A stretch of DNA of 64,000 nucleotides from JAGTVG01 sp965365275. Lineage in GTDB: Bacteria > Bacteroidota > Bacteroidia > Cytophagales > Cyclobacteriaceae. The first letter of the stretch is position 1. The number at the start of each line of letters is the position of its first letter. The stretch covers positions 53,202 through 117,201 of the forward strand of contig CBDUBA010000003.1 of the NCBI GenBank assembly GCA_965365275.1, given 5' to 3'. The notes under the pieces were generated by a model. It was not told the origin of the DNA. It saw only the letters and a list, made by a program, of their open reading frames with translations, and ran no database searches. Below are positions 1 through 9,389 of the stretch, piece by piece. A program made the position numbers and the translations under genes.

Positions 1-1
1 A

Positions 2-18
2 ATTTGAATAATTCAAAT
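2..18 (-). terminator. small hairpin after the first gene
   Basis: Two perfect 7-base arms separated by 3 bases lie about 30 bases past the stop codon of the minus-strand gene ending at 49. No long T tract can be judged because the window ends here. A weak terminator is the simplest reading. Confidence 0.25.
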
Positions 19-48
19 GGTATAAACCTTAAAATCAGGAGAGAATTT

Positions 49-549
49 TCAATATATCACCAATGTTCTTATCCGTTTTCTTTTACCGGGCTTGAATTTT
101 CTGTATTTGAGTATCATTAAAATACCCCCTGCTGCTATCAGGGATGCCGATGCAATGGCTACGCCCGAAGTGAACTCATAGGTGCCATCCTGCACGATGG
201 TCTGATTCAATATATCTATGGCAAACAAGGTAAGGCCTGCAATTATCAGGGTGGGCCCACTGGCAGAGAGGAATCCTTTGGTTTGATTGATTTTAATATA
301 GTCAATGCTTTTCAGATGCACAGGGAATGTGCTTAATAAAATCGTGCTGTCCGTTATATCTTTAATCTTGTCACGTATTTCAAAATCTTCTCCTATCAAC
401 TTCAATCTAATCGGATCACCGATCTGATAGGTAATCCTGTGTTTTGAACCAATCTTTTCAAGAATCAAAAGTTTTGAACCCTGACCCAGCAGGGTCTTGA
501 AAGGAATGAGAACAAGAACTAAAAATAATATTCCTCTTGATAACATCAC
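49..549 (-). CDS. exported or membrane protein of unknown function
   Basis: A 166-residue protein that I do not recognise. It opens with a hydrophobic stretch ending near Gly-Gln at residues 22-23, which looks like a signal peptide. The middle (about 25-90) is polar and beta-rich. Two hydrophobic segments follow (about 97-113 and 127-147), and the tail is very basic (KYRKFKPGKRKRIR), as expected for a cytoplasmic end by the positive-inside rule. The ATG at 549 is directly followed by a second hydrophobic start region, so MM or M2 could be used. It sits 39 bases downstream of ilvE on the same strand and may be co-transcribed with it. Function is unknown. Confidence 0.6.
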   Translation of the reverse strand: MMLSRGILFLVLVLIPFKTLLGQGSKLLILEKIGSKHRITYQIGDPIRLKLIGEDFEIRDKIKDITDSTILLSTFPVHLKSIDYIKINQTKGFLSASGPTLIIAGLTLFAIDILNQTIVQDGTYEFTSGVAIASASLIAAGGILMILKYRKFKPGKRKRIRTLVIY

Positions 550-588
550 TCGACCAAGTAGTTCAGGATAAAAGATAAGATATTATCC

Positions 589-1641
589 TCAAATATGTAA
601 CAGCCAGTTGAATTTATCTTCAGTTTGGGCCCTTTGAAGCTTATGCAAATGATCCAGGATCTTATTTGATATACTGTCTGAGGGAACAGGAGGTAAATCA
701 TAATCAACTCCCTTATACCCTATTGCTTTTATATGGGTGATGGTTGCAGCAGTACCCGTTCCAAAAGCTTCGGTTACCTGGCCACTTTGAATCCCTTCCA
801 TCAATTCAGTCACCGTAACATCCCTTTCTTCAACATTAACGCCCCAATCCCGCGCTATAGTAAGAATACTATCCCTGGTTATGCCTTTGAGTATGGTCTC
901 CCCCGTCCGTGGTGTTACGATGGAATCGTTGATAATGAACATAAGGTTCATAGTACCTGATTCCTCAATCCGTTCGTGATCCTTACTATCAGTCCATATT
1001 AGTTGTTGATATCCTTCTCTTAGTGCTTCCTGGGCAGGCAAGAGCGAAGCCGCATAATTCCCGGCTACCTTAGCATATCCTGTTCCTCCTGCTGCAGCCC
1101 GGACATAATTCAATTCTATCTTCACCCTCAAGGCTTCCGTGTAGTAGGATCCTACAGGACAGGTGAATATGATAAATTTATAGTTATCAGAAGGCTTAAT
1201 TCCTATATATTCATCATTCCCGAACATAAAAGGCCTGATATACAAAGCCGTTCCCTTCTGTTCCGGAACCCAGGCCTTGTCTATCTGTAGCAATGTTTTT
1301 AATCCATCTATGAAAATATCCTCAGGAATGTCAGGCATACACAACCTGCGGGCTGATATATTCATTCTTTTCAGGTTATCATAAGGTCTGAAGACATGGA
1401 TCATCCCTTTGTCTCCTTTATAACCTTTTAAGCCTTCAAAAACCGACTGCCCGTAATGAAGTGTGAAATTCCCGGGAGCAATTTCCAAATTATCATATGG
1501 CACAATTGAACAGGATGACCATCGCCCGTCAGTATAATCGGCCATAAACATATGATCTGAATATACTTTACCAAACTGTATGTTGCTTAAGTCAACATGT
1601 GACAGTTTAGAATTTTCGATCCTTTTGATGCTAATATCCAA
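589..1641 (-). CDS. ilvE: branched-chain amino acid aminotransferase
   Basis: Fold-type IV PLP enzyme that interconverts leucine, isoleucine and valine with their 2-oxo acids, using glutamate/2-oxoglutarate, in the cytoplasm. The 350-residue length fits the longer BCAT group. The substrate-loop motif EGLKGY is at 69-74, and the PLP-binding lysine lies in GYAKVAGNYAAS (Lys about 191). The ESGTMNLMF segment near 227-235 and the C-terminal GTGTAATI phosphate-binding loop are both present. The ATG at 1641 begins a normal family N terminus. There are no other ilv genes nearby, so it appears to be a stand-alone copy, which is common in Bacteroidota. Confidence 0.95.
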   Translation of the reverse strand: MDISIKRIENSKLSHVDLSNIQFGKVYSDHMFMADYTDGRWSSCSIVPYDNLEIAPGNFTLHYGQSVFEGLKGYKGDKGMIHVFRPYDNLKRMNISARRLCMPDIPEDIFIDGLKTLLQIDKAWVPEQKGTALYIRPFMFGNDEYIGIKPSDNYKFIIFTCPVGSYYTEALRVKIELNYVRAAAGGTGYAKVAGNYAASLLPAQEALREGYQQLIWTDSKDHERIEESGTMNLMFIINDSIVTPRTGETILKGITRDSILTIARDWGVNVEERDVTVTELMEGIQSGQVTEAFGTGTAATITHIKAIGYKGVDYDLPPVPSDSISNKILDHLHKLQRAQTEDKFNWLLHI

Positions 1642-1723
1642 TACAGTGAAGAATTTCAGTTCTAAAAAATATAGCTCGCTAAATTAGCTATTAATCGATC
1701 CAAATACAATTTTAGGGGCAGGT

Positions 1724-2266
1724 TCAAGGTATCCAGTTGATCTCATCGATCCCTTTATCATAACCGATCTTTCTGGCCAGAACAAATAAAAAATCTGATA
1801 ATCTGTTAAGATATCTGATAATTACCTCATCAACACCTTCCTCCTCGCCTAACAAAACAATTAGCCTTTCTGACCTTCTGCAGACACAACGGGCTATATG
1901 ACATTGTGAAACAGCAAGATCCCCGCCAGGTAATATAAAATTCTTAAGAATAGGAAGTGCTTTTTCCATCTCATCTATGTTCTTTTCGATTTCAGTTATA
2001 TCAGAATCCTCTATTTTAGGCAGATTAAATTGATCGGGATCAACTTCACATGCCAGAATAGATCCTATCTTAAACAGATCGTGCTGAGTCTTCAATAAGT
2101 TATCTTTATGATCGTCAGCAATGTGGTAATCCTTTAATAAACCAATATTGGCATTCAGTTCATCTACAGTTCCATAGGCTTCGATCCGTAAATCTGACTT
2201 TGAAACCCTTTTCCCACCCAACAGAGAGGTTTGGCCAGTATCGCCTCCTTTAGTATAAATTTTCAT
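1724..2266 (-). CDS. cob(I)alamin adenosyltransferase, PduO type
   Basis: ATP:cob(I)alamin adenosyltransferase of the PduO/CobO-like family, which makes adenosylcobalamin from reduced cobalamin and ATP. The N-terminal ATP loop GGDTGQTSLLGG is at 7-18, YGTVDELNANIG follows near 31-42, and the Arg-rich segment RCVCRRSERL and C-terminal YLNRLSDFLFVLAR are in their family positions. At 180 residues it is full length. It lies between ilvE and an ABC ATPase on the same strand, with gaps of 82 and 87 bases and no cobalamin biosynthesis genes nearby. It probably serves salvage for B12 enzymes encoded elsewhere. Confidence 0.93.
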   Translation of the reverse strand: MKIYTKGGDTGQTSLLGGKRVSKSDLRIEAYGTVDELNANIGLLKDYHIADDHKDNLLKTQHDLFKIGSILACEVDPDQFNLPKIEDSDITEIEKNIDEMEKALPILKNFILPGGDLAVSQCHIARCVCRRSERLIVLLGEEEGVDEVIIRYLNRLSDFLFVLARKIGYDKGIDEINWIP

Positions 2267-2353
2267 GATACATGATAATGATTGAGCACTAAAATCCTAT
2301 TAAGCTATAACCGGGAAAAGAATAAATGGTTCAATATTATTAAATTCCGGTTT

Positions 2354-3058
2354 TTAATGAGATCCGTATATGTTCTCATTAGGTACATCAGATTCTACCA
2401 GTCCGTCTCTGAGCTTAACTATACGATGAGCGTAATGGGCTATATCATCCTCGTGTGTTACCATGATCAGGGTATTTCCTTCATCATGTAAACGTTGAAA
2501 GAGGTCCATTATACTATAGGAAGTTTTGGAGTCCAGGTTTCCCGTAGGTTCATCAGCCAGAATTATACTTGGATTATTAACCAACGCGCGGGCAATTGCA
2601 ACACGTTGTCTTTGTCCTCCTGATAATTCATTGGGTTTATGGCTTGCCCTGTCATCCAGCCCTACGCTTGCGAGCGTGGCCAATGCTCTTTCTTCTCTTT
2701 CACTTTTACCCACACCTGCATATATCAGGGGAAGTGCAACATTTTCAAGGGATGTTGCCCTGGGCAATAGGTTAAAAGTCTGAAAAACAAATCCGATCTC
2801 CTTATTCCTTATCTCTGCAAGCTGATTTTCCGTAAGATCACTTACATTGTTGTTGTTTAAAATATATGTTCCGTCAGTTGGTGTATCAAGGCATCCTACG
2901 ATATTCATCAAGGTCGATTTACCGGATCCGGAAGCCCCCATAAATGCAACATACTCTCCCTTATTGATATCTATGGTGATTGACTGCAAAGCCTTTATGA
3001 CTTCACTTCCCATGTGATAAATTCTTGAAATCTTCTCAGTGCTTATGACTCTTTCCAT
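2354..3058 (-). CDS. ABC transporter ATPase, LolD/MacB type
   Basis: A 234-residue nucleotide-binding subunit of the LolD/MacB/FtsE-like group. Walker A GASGSGKST is at 41-49, the Q-loop Gln is near 93 (VFQTFNLLP), the signature LSGGQRQR starts at 145, and Walker B IILADE is at 165-170 followed by PTGNLD, which is typical of MacB/LolD ATPases. The H-loop is MVTHE. The partner is expected to be an FtsX-like permease, but none is adjacent, so the substrate (lipoprotein, peptide or drug) cannot be assigned. The start ATG at 3058 gives the normal family length. Confidence 0.93.
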   Translation of the reverse strand: MERVISTEKISRIYHMGSEVIKALQSITIDINKGEYVAFMGASGSGKSTLMNIVGCLDTPTDGTYILNNNNVSDLTENQLAEIRNKEIGFVFQTFNLLPRATSLENVALPLIYAGVGKSEREERALATLASVGLDDRASHKPNELSGGQRQRVAIARALVNNPSIILADEPTGNLDSKTSYSIMDLFQRLHDEGNTLIMVTHEDDIAHYAHRIVKLRDGLVESDVPNENIYGSH

Positions 3059-3169
3059 AACAATAGGATAATATATCGAATTTAAATTACGCTGTGTGAA
3101 TTAACTAAATATATCTTTCCAATAAAAAAAAAATTATATGAACGGACAGTAATGTATATTTTAGGCTAT

Positions 3170-6100
3170 TTAACTGCCCCATTGCTGCATTTCCGTTTCC
3201 TTCATATTAATAATGGCTTCCATTTCTCTTGAATAATCAAAAAAGGCCTCTTCATCCATAAAGGATTCCATAAATTCCAACCTGTTTTTTGCAAAATCCA
3301 ATAACCCTTCCTCCAGACAAAATGTAATAAAATATTTATTCAGAGGTAATGAGTAAGCGTTTACTGTTAAAGCATTAACCAACAAATTATAGCTGTAATT
3401 GGACCGATCCCGGTCATTTTTGAAATAATCTATTGCCGAGATAATTCCTTCTTCAAAAAACGGATCCCAGGTTGCAAGTTTTTCATAAACAAGATCTAAA
3501 TTTATTGAATCCTGTGTATCACGCTTTTTATGAGCATAAAGAAGTTGGTCATAAAGAAACAATGGATGATCAGAACCTAAATCGCCACCATCCAATTCTA
3601 CATTGCCAACAGGTAATCCATTAAGCACCAAAACATATTTGATCTTTCCATATTCGACTTCAAGGTCAGAAACCAGTTGACTTGCATCAATTGCAGAAAA
3701 ATAATCATAAGCAGAACTCAACCTATTCACATCGATCATAGCAGCAGACTGCTCAAGCCTGATCAAATTCTTAATGTTAGTATTACTGAATGAAGCCAAC
3801 AGTTCAGCAACCCTGGACGAATCCTCCTTATCCAACCGGTAACGATACACCAAATACTTGATTTCATTATCCTTATTCTTCAGTTCGGTATCTATATCCA
3901 TCTGGTACAGATCTACAAATTCCCGGCTGACAGCAGCTACGTCAGCATCATCCGAATTTTCCAGGGATTCAAATGTCTGAAGTGCTTCTTCCTGCATTCC
4001 TGCTTCTGCATAGGCAATGGCCAGATTCAGTCTGTATTTAGCATTAATTTGTGTGCTGGTCCTTTTAAAGTAATCTACAGCCAATATGGGACTTTTCACA
4101 TCCATTGCCAGTATCCCAAGCATGTTAAAATATTCATCATTCAACATAGCCATTTCTCCCAATTCATATAATAACCTGAAAGATTCAGTAACCTGATGGT
4201 TGAAATACTTATTTAAGGCAGCAAGTACCCTCATCTTGCTCATATAAAAGTCTACCCCTGAAGAATCACCGTACATAAGTAATTCATTGAAATAATCTGT
4301 ATTATCTGATTTGAGCATATTTAAAGCTCTGTTGTATAAAAAAGCAAAGCCGGATGCAGAAAAATCATATTCTATTTCACCAGGACCTGGAACAAGGTTG
4401 TTATTTATTCCATCAAACTGGTTGATCATCGCTTGTTTGTTTGCAAGAGCAGCCAGATCATCTTTCACGGGATACACATTTTCCAAAGAATCAACTGGAA
4501 TATTAATACTGGATTTAGCCAGTAAACCATATATATTTGAAGCAGGCACAGTCGCATTCCACAGACTATTATACGACCGGTCAAAATAATAAAAGGAAGA
4601 ATCAGCCAGATCGGTTTTGCTGTAAAAATATCCCAGGTTATTTAATATTTGATAAGAACCTGGAAAATCCGAAAGTGCATCTCTCAGCTCAAACATACCA
4701 TCAAAGTATTGATCATTCTTTAAATAAATATTACTCAGGTTCACATAGGAAAACTCAGATGGTTTCTTTAGTAATGCATTCCTTAAATAATAGGCTTCAT
4801 CATATTTATCTTTTTTCATTCTGGCCAGAGTAGCCATGGCGTAATTCGACCTGTGATTCTGATATTCATATACAGAAGCTTCTTTATAATATTCTTCCGC
4901 AAGATCAAGTTTATTTTCAATCATGAAAATATCTCCTAAATAGTTATAATACCCTGCCATGGATTGATAATACGGGAGAAAATTAGCACTATAGATAGTA
5001 AATCCAAAAACTATAAAGCCACCTATTCTAAAGATAAAAAATGGCAGGATCCTGCTCTGGTATGCGATTTTTGATACCTTTTTATTGAGTAACAACAAAG
5101 GGCCAAAATTGGCAAGGATATAAATAAAGAACATAATCCCAAAGCCGATCTGACTGTATAGAATGGCATCCTCAAATGTTTCCATAAGGGGATCATTGGC
5201 GCTGATAAAGATATAGGACAAGGTGTTTATGGCAATAATCCCAAAGCCCAGGTAGAATAAAGCTCCTGTCGGATAAAAATTAAATATCTCCTTAAAGAGA
5301 TTTTCTCTCTTTTTAAATCCCCAGATCCCAAGAATAAAAGTCAGACCAGCAAGAAAAAAAGGATCGGGATAGATCAGGTCCCATTTGATCTGTCCGGTAT
5401 AATGCATGTAGGTAACCCAGACATAGGCGAGATAAAATATGGATATAAAAATGAAATGATTTAAACTGTTTTTACTACCTATTGTATTCGAATTTGTGAT
5501 CAGATGAAGAAATCCATAGATCACCTCATGGGCAACAAAAATGATAAAAAGGATTGTTATAATTATTGAAGCGAATATCCCGTAGTTAGCGATGTATAAA
5601 AACGGATCTGAAACACCTGTGAATTGATGGAACAAAATGCCGATCAGGGCCGATATCACGCTAAACACTACAAAACGCTTAAATAATCCTGTCTCAGGCT
5701 TTATCTCCTTAAAAAAATATCCTGCTGACAGATACATCGTTAAAACTATGATCATTCCTGTCTTATCAGTTTGCCCGAACAACATGATCTGGTCTATATT
5801 CAATAAGACGATGAACCCTATAAAACCTCCCATACCCACATAAAACCAGATTTTAGGCATGGAAGGGAGAAGTGCCATGACCAGATTCACACCAATAATG
5901 AGGGCAATCAGGTAGACATAGCCATTCAGGGCATTAATCAAAAGGTTAGATCCTTCAAAATAGTGGAAAACAACAAAATTATCGAGGGGAACATCAAGCC
6001 GGATCAACCCGGCTGTTACCGTATGGGCTATTAGTTTGATTTGATCAAGTTGACCGACTGACTCCCAATGAACAACATACTCCAGTCCTAGAAAGTAATT

Positions 6101-6202
6101 GATAATCGCAACAAGCATCGAAAGCATAAACAGGATAAAAAACCCCCAGTATAGTTTTTTATATGGTTGAGTCCATTCTTCCCAAAAATAAAGTCCTCTC
6201 AT
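3170..6202 (-). CDS. large membrane protein with C-terminal TPR repeats
   Basis: A 1010-residue protein of unknown function. The first 420 residues or so hold about eleven hydrophobic segments with short loops (for example near 17-40, 90-113, 205-228 and 395-412). After them comes a long soluble part with helical TPR-like pairs (LGDIFMIENKLDLAEEYYKE, NNLGYFYSKTDLADSSFYYF, LNLAIAYAEAGMQEEALQTF). The C-terminal third has many acidic helices. The layout suggests a membrane anchor displaying a protein-interaction solenoid. It starts 9 bases after gatC on the same strand, so it is very likely co-transcribed and possibly translationally coupled. I see no catalytic motif. Confidence 0.75.
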   Translation of the reverse strand: MRGLYFWEEWTQPYKKLYWGFFILFMLSMLVAIINYFLGLEYVVHWESVGQLDQIKLIAHTVTAGLIRLDVPLDNFVVFHYFEGSNLLINALNGYVYLIALIIGVNLVMALLPSMPKIWFYVGMGGFIGFIVLLNIDQIMLFGQTDKTGMIIVLTMYLSAGYFFKEIKPETGLFKRFVVFSVISALIGILFHQFTGVSDPFLYIANYGIFASIIITILFIIFVAHEVIYGFLHLITNSNTIGSKNSLNHFIFISIFYLAYVWVTYMHYTGQIKWDLIYPDPFFLAGLTFILGIWGFKKRENLFKEIFNFYPTGALFYLGFGIIAINTLSYIFISANDPLMETFEDAILYSQIGFGIMFFIYILANFGPLLLLNKKVSKIAYQSRILPFFIFRIGGFIVFGFTIYSANFLPYYQSMAGYYNYLGDIFMIENKLDLAEEYYKEASVYEYQNHRSNYAMATLARMKKDKYDEAYYLRNALLKKPSEFSYVNLSNIYLKNDQYFDGMFELRDALSDFPGSYQILNNLGYFYSKTDLADSSFYYFDRSYNSLWNATVPASNIYGLLAKSSINIPVDSLENVYPVKDDLAALANKQAMINQFDGINNNLVPGPGEIEYDFSASGFAFLYNRALNMLKSDNTDYFNELLMYGDSSGVDFYMSKMRVLAALNKYFNHQVTESFRLLYELGEMAMLNDEYFNMLGILAMDVKSPILAVDYFKRTSTQINAKYRLNLAIAYAEAGMQEEALQTFESLENSDDADVAAVSREFVDLYQMDIDTELKNKDNEIKYLVYRYRLDKEDSSRVAELLASFSNTNIKNLIRLEQSAAMIDVNRLSSAYDYFSAIDASQLVSDLEVEYGKIKYVLVLNGLPVGNVELDGGDLGSDHPLFLYDQLLYAHKKRDTQDSINLDLVYEKLATWDPFFEEGIISAIDYFKNDRDRSNYSYNLLVNALTVNAYSLPLNKYFITFCLEEGLLDFAKNRLEFMESFMDEEAFFDYSREMEAIINMKETEMQQWGS

Positions 6203-6211
6203 AAGGATAGA

Positions 6212-6499
6212 TCAATCTTTTACTTTTGGTACCTTGAAAAATGTAGCATCTCTATCAGGCGCATTTGACAATCCCCTTTCACGATCAAGGTGTTCACCTA
6301 TTTTGTCCTCTCTTAGAGCATTGACTTCCATGGACATATTTGTTAGAGGCTCAATATTATCGGTATTCAACTCATTCAGTTTTTCCACCCATGTTAGGAT
6401 CTCACTAAGACTTTGTAACATTTCTTTTTCCTTCCCCTCATCCAGGTCAAGTCTTGCCAAATGAGCTATTTTTTTCAGTGTTTCTTTATCGACTTTCAT
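6212..6499 (-). CDS. gatC: Asp-tRNA(Asn)/Glu-tRNA(Gln) amidotransferase subunit C
   Basis: The small 95-residue GatC subunit, which stabilises GatA in the GatCAB amidotransferase that converts Glu-tRNA(Gln) to Gln-tRNA(Gln), and sometimes Asp-tRNA(Asn). The N-terminal hallmark KIAHLARLDLDE is present, followed by the WVEKLNELNTDNIEPL segment and the C-terminal FKVPKV tail typical of the family. gatA and gatB are not beside it, which is usual in Bacteroidota. A putative promoter and a strong hairpin lie in its 180-base leader. Confidence 0.93.
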   Translation of the reverse strand: MKVDKETLKKIAHLARLDLDEGKEKEMLQSLSEILTWVEKLNELNTDNIEPLTNMSMEVNALREDKIGEHLDRERGLSNAPDRDATFFKVPKVKD

Positions 6500-6539
6500 A
6501 GGCTATTACACATGAATTGAATACTGGTTACTCTGTTAT

Positions 6540-6584
6540 TTATCCAGCTGAAGATATTCAATAGGATTATCTTCAGCTGGATAA
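6540..6584 (-). terminator. 17-bp perfect inverted repeat
   Basis: Arms at 6540-6556 and 6568-6584 are perfectly complementary over 17 bases with an 11-base loop. It lies about 150 bases after the MATE stop codon and 40 bases before the gatC start. Neither side has a convincing T tract, so a factor-independent terminator is uncertain. It could also be an element in the gatC leader RNA. Confidence 0.45.
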
Positions 6585-6687
6585 GCTTAAAAATTCATTT
6601 TTACAAATTAACATAAAAACATTTCAGGATTATAATAATTAGAAGAAAACTAAGAATATTCATTCAATAAGGAAATTTCCCGATTTA

Positions 6688-6721
6688 CAAAATTACTCTA
6701 GATTCAACCGTATCTTTCAAA
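6688..6721 (-). promoter_or_regulatory. putative gatC promoter
   Basis: Read on the minus strand, TTTG (6721-6718) is followed 22 bases later by TAATTTTG (6695-6688), matching the Bacteroidota -33/-7 pattern. It would give a leader of about 180 bases on gatC containing the large hairpin. It begins only 11 bases downstream of the MATE stop. Confidence 0.4.
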
Positions 6722-6731
6722 AAGATGAGTA

Positions 6732-8078
6732 TTAACCTGAGGTTAACCTGTGTTGGCTCAACCTGTTAAATCTAATAAACAAAAGAACGGCGGCTACGGT
6801 AAGGCCGGCGAGTAGGCCTATCCAGATCCCCAATGCCCCCATGTTCAATAAAAACCCAAGTATATACCCAAGGGGTAAAGCAAGTATCCAATAGGCAACA
6901 AGTGTAATTAAGGTCGGAATTTTAACATCCGCCATCCCTCTGAGCGCACCCAGTCCCACAACCTGAATACCATCTGACAGTTGAAAAATTGCAGCAATAA
7001 ACAACAAGGATGATGCAATTCCAATCACCTCCGGTTCATTGATATATAAAGAGGGAAAAAAATGTCTGCCTGTAATAAGGATCAATGCATTCAGGCCCAT
7101 AAAGATGGCACTCATATAAAATCCTGTAAAACCCACCAAACGCATGGATTCGTAATCCTTTCTCCCAAGCTGGTTCCCTACCCGTATGGTAGTTGCCGTC
7201 GCTAAACCGGTCGCCATCATATAGGTAATTGCAGCCAGATTAATCGCAATCTGATGGGCAGCCAGGGAGGAAGCACCCAGCCAACCGATCATGATCGCAG
7301 CCAGGCTGAAAGCACCTACTTCAAATATAAATTGCATACCAGAGGGCAACCCAATATTCAATATACTCCTGATGATACGTTTGTCAATTCCCTTTTTACT
7401 GAAATATACCCAGTAGGGTTTAAAAAAACGTCCATAACCAACAAAAAGGATCATTGCAATGGCCATGTAGATCCTGGAAATCAGGGTTGCAATGCCAGCA
7501 CCAAGCAATCCATAAGCAGGAAATCCAAGCTTTCCGAAAATCAAAAGGTAATTAAAGATAACATTCAGGACATTGCCGGAAACTGTAATTAGCATAGCCT
7601 GCTTTGTCAGGGATAAACCTTCAGCGAATTGTCTGAATACCTGGAATACCATAAAAGGGATTATGGAAAATGAAATGACCAGGAAATATGGCTTTGCCAG
7701 GATGACAACTTCATCCGGTTGATTTAGAAAGGGGAAAATAAAAGAGGTAAGGTATAGCAGTATGAAAAGGACAAGGCCTGTAACACCATTTACCAGAAAC
7801 CCATGTTTCAGTACTTCTATAATCTTTTTATTATCTCCTTCTCCATCTGCCTTAGCAACGAGCGGAGTTATGCCGAAGGATATGCCTATTCCAAAGGTCA
7901 AGAACAATATGAAAATACTGTTACCCAATGAAACGCCGGCAAGTGGGGCTGTTCCAAGCTGTCCAACCATGACACTGTCAGAAACCCCGACAAGGATCTG
8001 ACCCAACTGACTGAGCATAACAGGATATGCCAGAAGAAATGTGATCCTGGATTGTTTTAAATACCTGCTATCGATCAT
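6732..8078 (-). CDS. MATE family efflux transporter
   Basis: A 448-residue inner-membrane antiporter of the NorM branch of the MATE family, which exports cationic drugs or metabolites using Na+ or H+ gradients. Twelve hydrophobic segments can be followed. The N-terminal LLAYPVMLSQLGQILVGVSD and the repeated motif in the second half (LNIGLPSGMQFIFEVGAFS) are typical. The PLAGVSLGNSI and SLAAHQIAINLAA segments are also family marks. It starts 24 bases after the M48 protease on the same strand and probably ends the fur-STAS-purA-M48-MATE run. The substrate cannot be inferred. Confidence 0.93.
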   Translation of the reverse strand: MIDSRYLKQSRITFLLAYPVMLSQLGQILVGVSDSVMVGQLGTAPLAGVSLGNSIFILFLTFGIGISFGITPLVAKADGEGDNKKIIEVLKHGFLVNGVTGLVLFILLYLTSFIFPFLNQPDEVVILAKPYFLVISFSIIPFMVFQVFRQFAEGLSLTKQAMLITVSGNVLNVIFNYLLIFGKLGFPAYGLLGAGIATLISRIYMAIAMILFVGYGRFFKPYWVYFSKKGIDKRIIRSILNIGLPSGMQFIFEVGAFSLAAIMIGWLGASSLAAHQIAINLAAITYMMATGLATATTIRVGNQLGRKDYESMRLVGFTGFYMSAIFMGLNALILITGRHFFPSLYINEPEVIGIASSLLFIAAIFQLSDGIQVVGLGALRGMADVKIPTLITLVAYWILALPLGYILGFLLNMGALGIWIGLLAGLTVAAVLLFIRFNRLSQHRLTSG

Positions 8079-8102
8079 TGAGACAGATTTTTAACAAAAA
8101 GA

Positions 8103-9359
8103 TTATTTATTACCACCTGCCGGTTTATGAATTTCCAATGCCTCAAGTCTTGATAATAATGGCGGATGAGAATAGTTTACAAATACATGCCAGGGGTGGG
8201 GAGTTAAATTACCCAGGTTGTTTACTGACAGCTTTTTCAGAGCTTCCTGTAATGGTCTGGCTTTGTATGTCAGCGCGGCATACTTATCAGCTGCAAATTC
8301 ATTCTTACGGGAAATCACATTCATGATGATACCTGTAATCGTGGATATGGGTGAAAAAAGTATGAAGAATGCCAGGAGGTTCAGGTGAATACTCAGCTGG
8401 TTCCCTCCAAATGCTTCAGAAAGCAAGGGATTGAATATCATTAAGGACATAATATACAACATGACCCCTGCCTGGAAGATGGAACTTATAAGTCCCAATA
8501 TAACATGTTTTTTCTTATAATGGCCCACTTCATGTGCCAATACAGCCACCAGTTCATCCGTACTGTGATTTTCAATAAGTGTATCAAACAATACTATTTT
8601 TTTCTTTTTACCTAATCCGGAGAAATAAGCATTGGCTTTTGTGGAGCGTTTTGAACCATCGATCATAAAAACATTGTCCAGGGGGAAATTTACGCCCTTG
8701 CTATAATCCAGGATAGCAGTTTTAAGTTCATTATTGTCGAGTGGCTGCAACTTGTTAAAAAGCGGAACGATCAGCGTTGTATAAAAAATGTTCATAAATA
8801 CAGAAAAGACAGCTATGATAATCCAGAAATAGATCCAGAATGGTTGTCCCATAAACTGAATAAGCATTAGCAGGGCAGTTATCAATATTCCTCCGATAAT
8901 TATGGCTAGCAGGTAGCCTTTTAATTTATCAAATATGTAGGTTTTAGGGGTGGTTTTATTAAACCCATATTTCTCCTCGATCACAAAGGTATCGTACAGG
9001 GAAAATGGTGTGTTCAGGATATCTGATGCAATAAAAAGGATTCCAAAAAAAATAAGTGATATCAGGATCTCATTATCTAAAAAAGTCCTTACCCAACCGT
9101 CCAGTGTCCCAAAGAATCCGGTTGCAATCAATACTACGATAAGGGTAAAACTAATAATCGAAGTAAGAAATCCGAACCTGGCATTCTCACGGTTATAGGC
9201 TATGGATTTACGGTATTTATCCGTCTCATAGATCCCTTCTAACTTCTCCGGCAAATCATCTTTCAAACTGCGATAATTTAAATATGCCAGCACTTTTTCA
9301 AAAACAAACTCTATGGATATGATCAACAGAAAGATGATCATCAGCGTTTCAGCACTCAT
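8103..9359 (-). CDS. M48 family (Ste24-like) membrane metallopeptidase
   Basis: A 418-residue integral-membrane zinc protease related to CAAX prenyl protease 1 (Ste24) and HtpX. The zinc motif HEVGH lies near residue 275 within VAVLAHEVGHYKKKH, and the third ligand Glu is in SRKNEFAADKYAA near 350. The N-terminal Peptidase_M48_N region carries several transmembrane segments and the conserved DTFVIEEKYGFNK. In bacteria, which lack protein prenylation, such enzymes are thought to act in membrane-protein quality control. It lies 30 bases after purA on the same strand. Confidence 0.92.
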   Translation of the reverse strand: MSAETLMIIFLLIISIEFVFEKVLAYLNYRSLKDDLPEKLEGIYETDKYRKSIAYNRENARFGFLTSIISFTLIVVLIATGFFGTLDGWVRTFLDNEILISLIFFGILFIASDILNTPFSLYDTFVIEEKYGFNKTTPKTYIFDKLKGYLLAIIIGGILITALLMLIQFMGQPFWIYFWIIIAVFSVFMNIFYTTLIVPLFNKLQPLDNNELKTAILDYSKGVNFPLDNVFMIDGSKRSTKANAYFSGLGKKKKIVLFDTLIENHSTDELVAVLAHEVGHYKKKHVILGLISSIFQAGVMLYIMSLMIFNPLLSEAFGGNQLSIHLNLLAFFILFSPISTITGIIMNVISRKNEFAADKYAALTYKARPLQEALKKLSVNNLGNLTPHPWHVFVNYSHPPLLSRLEALEIHKPAGGNK

Positions 9360-9389
9360 TTGTCAATTTTAAAATGGTAATTGATTTGA

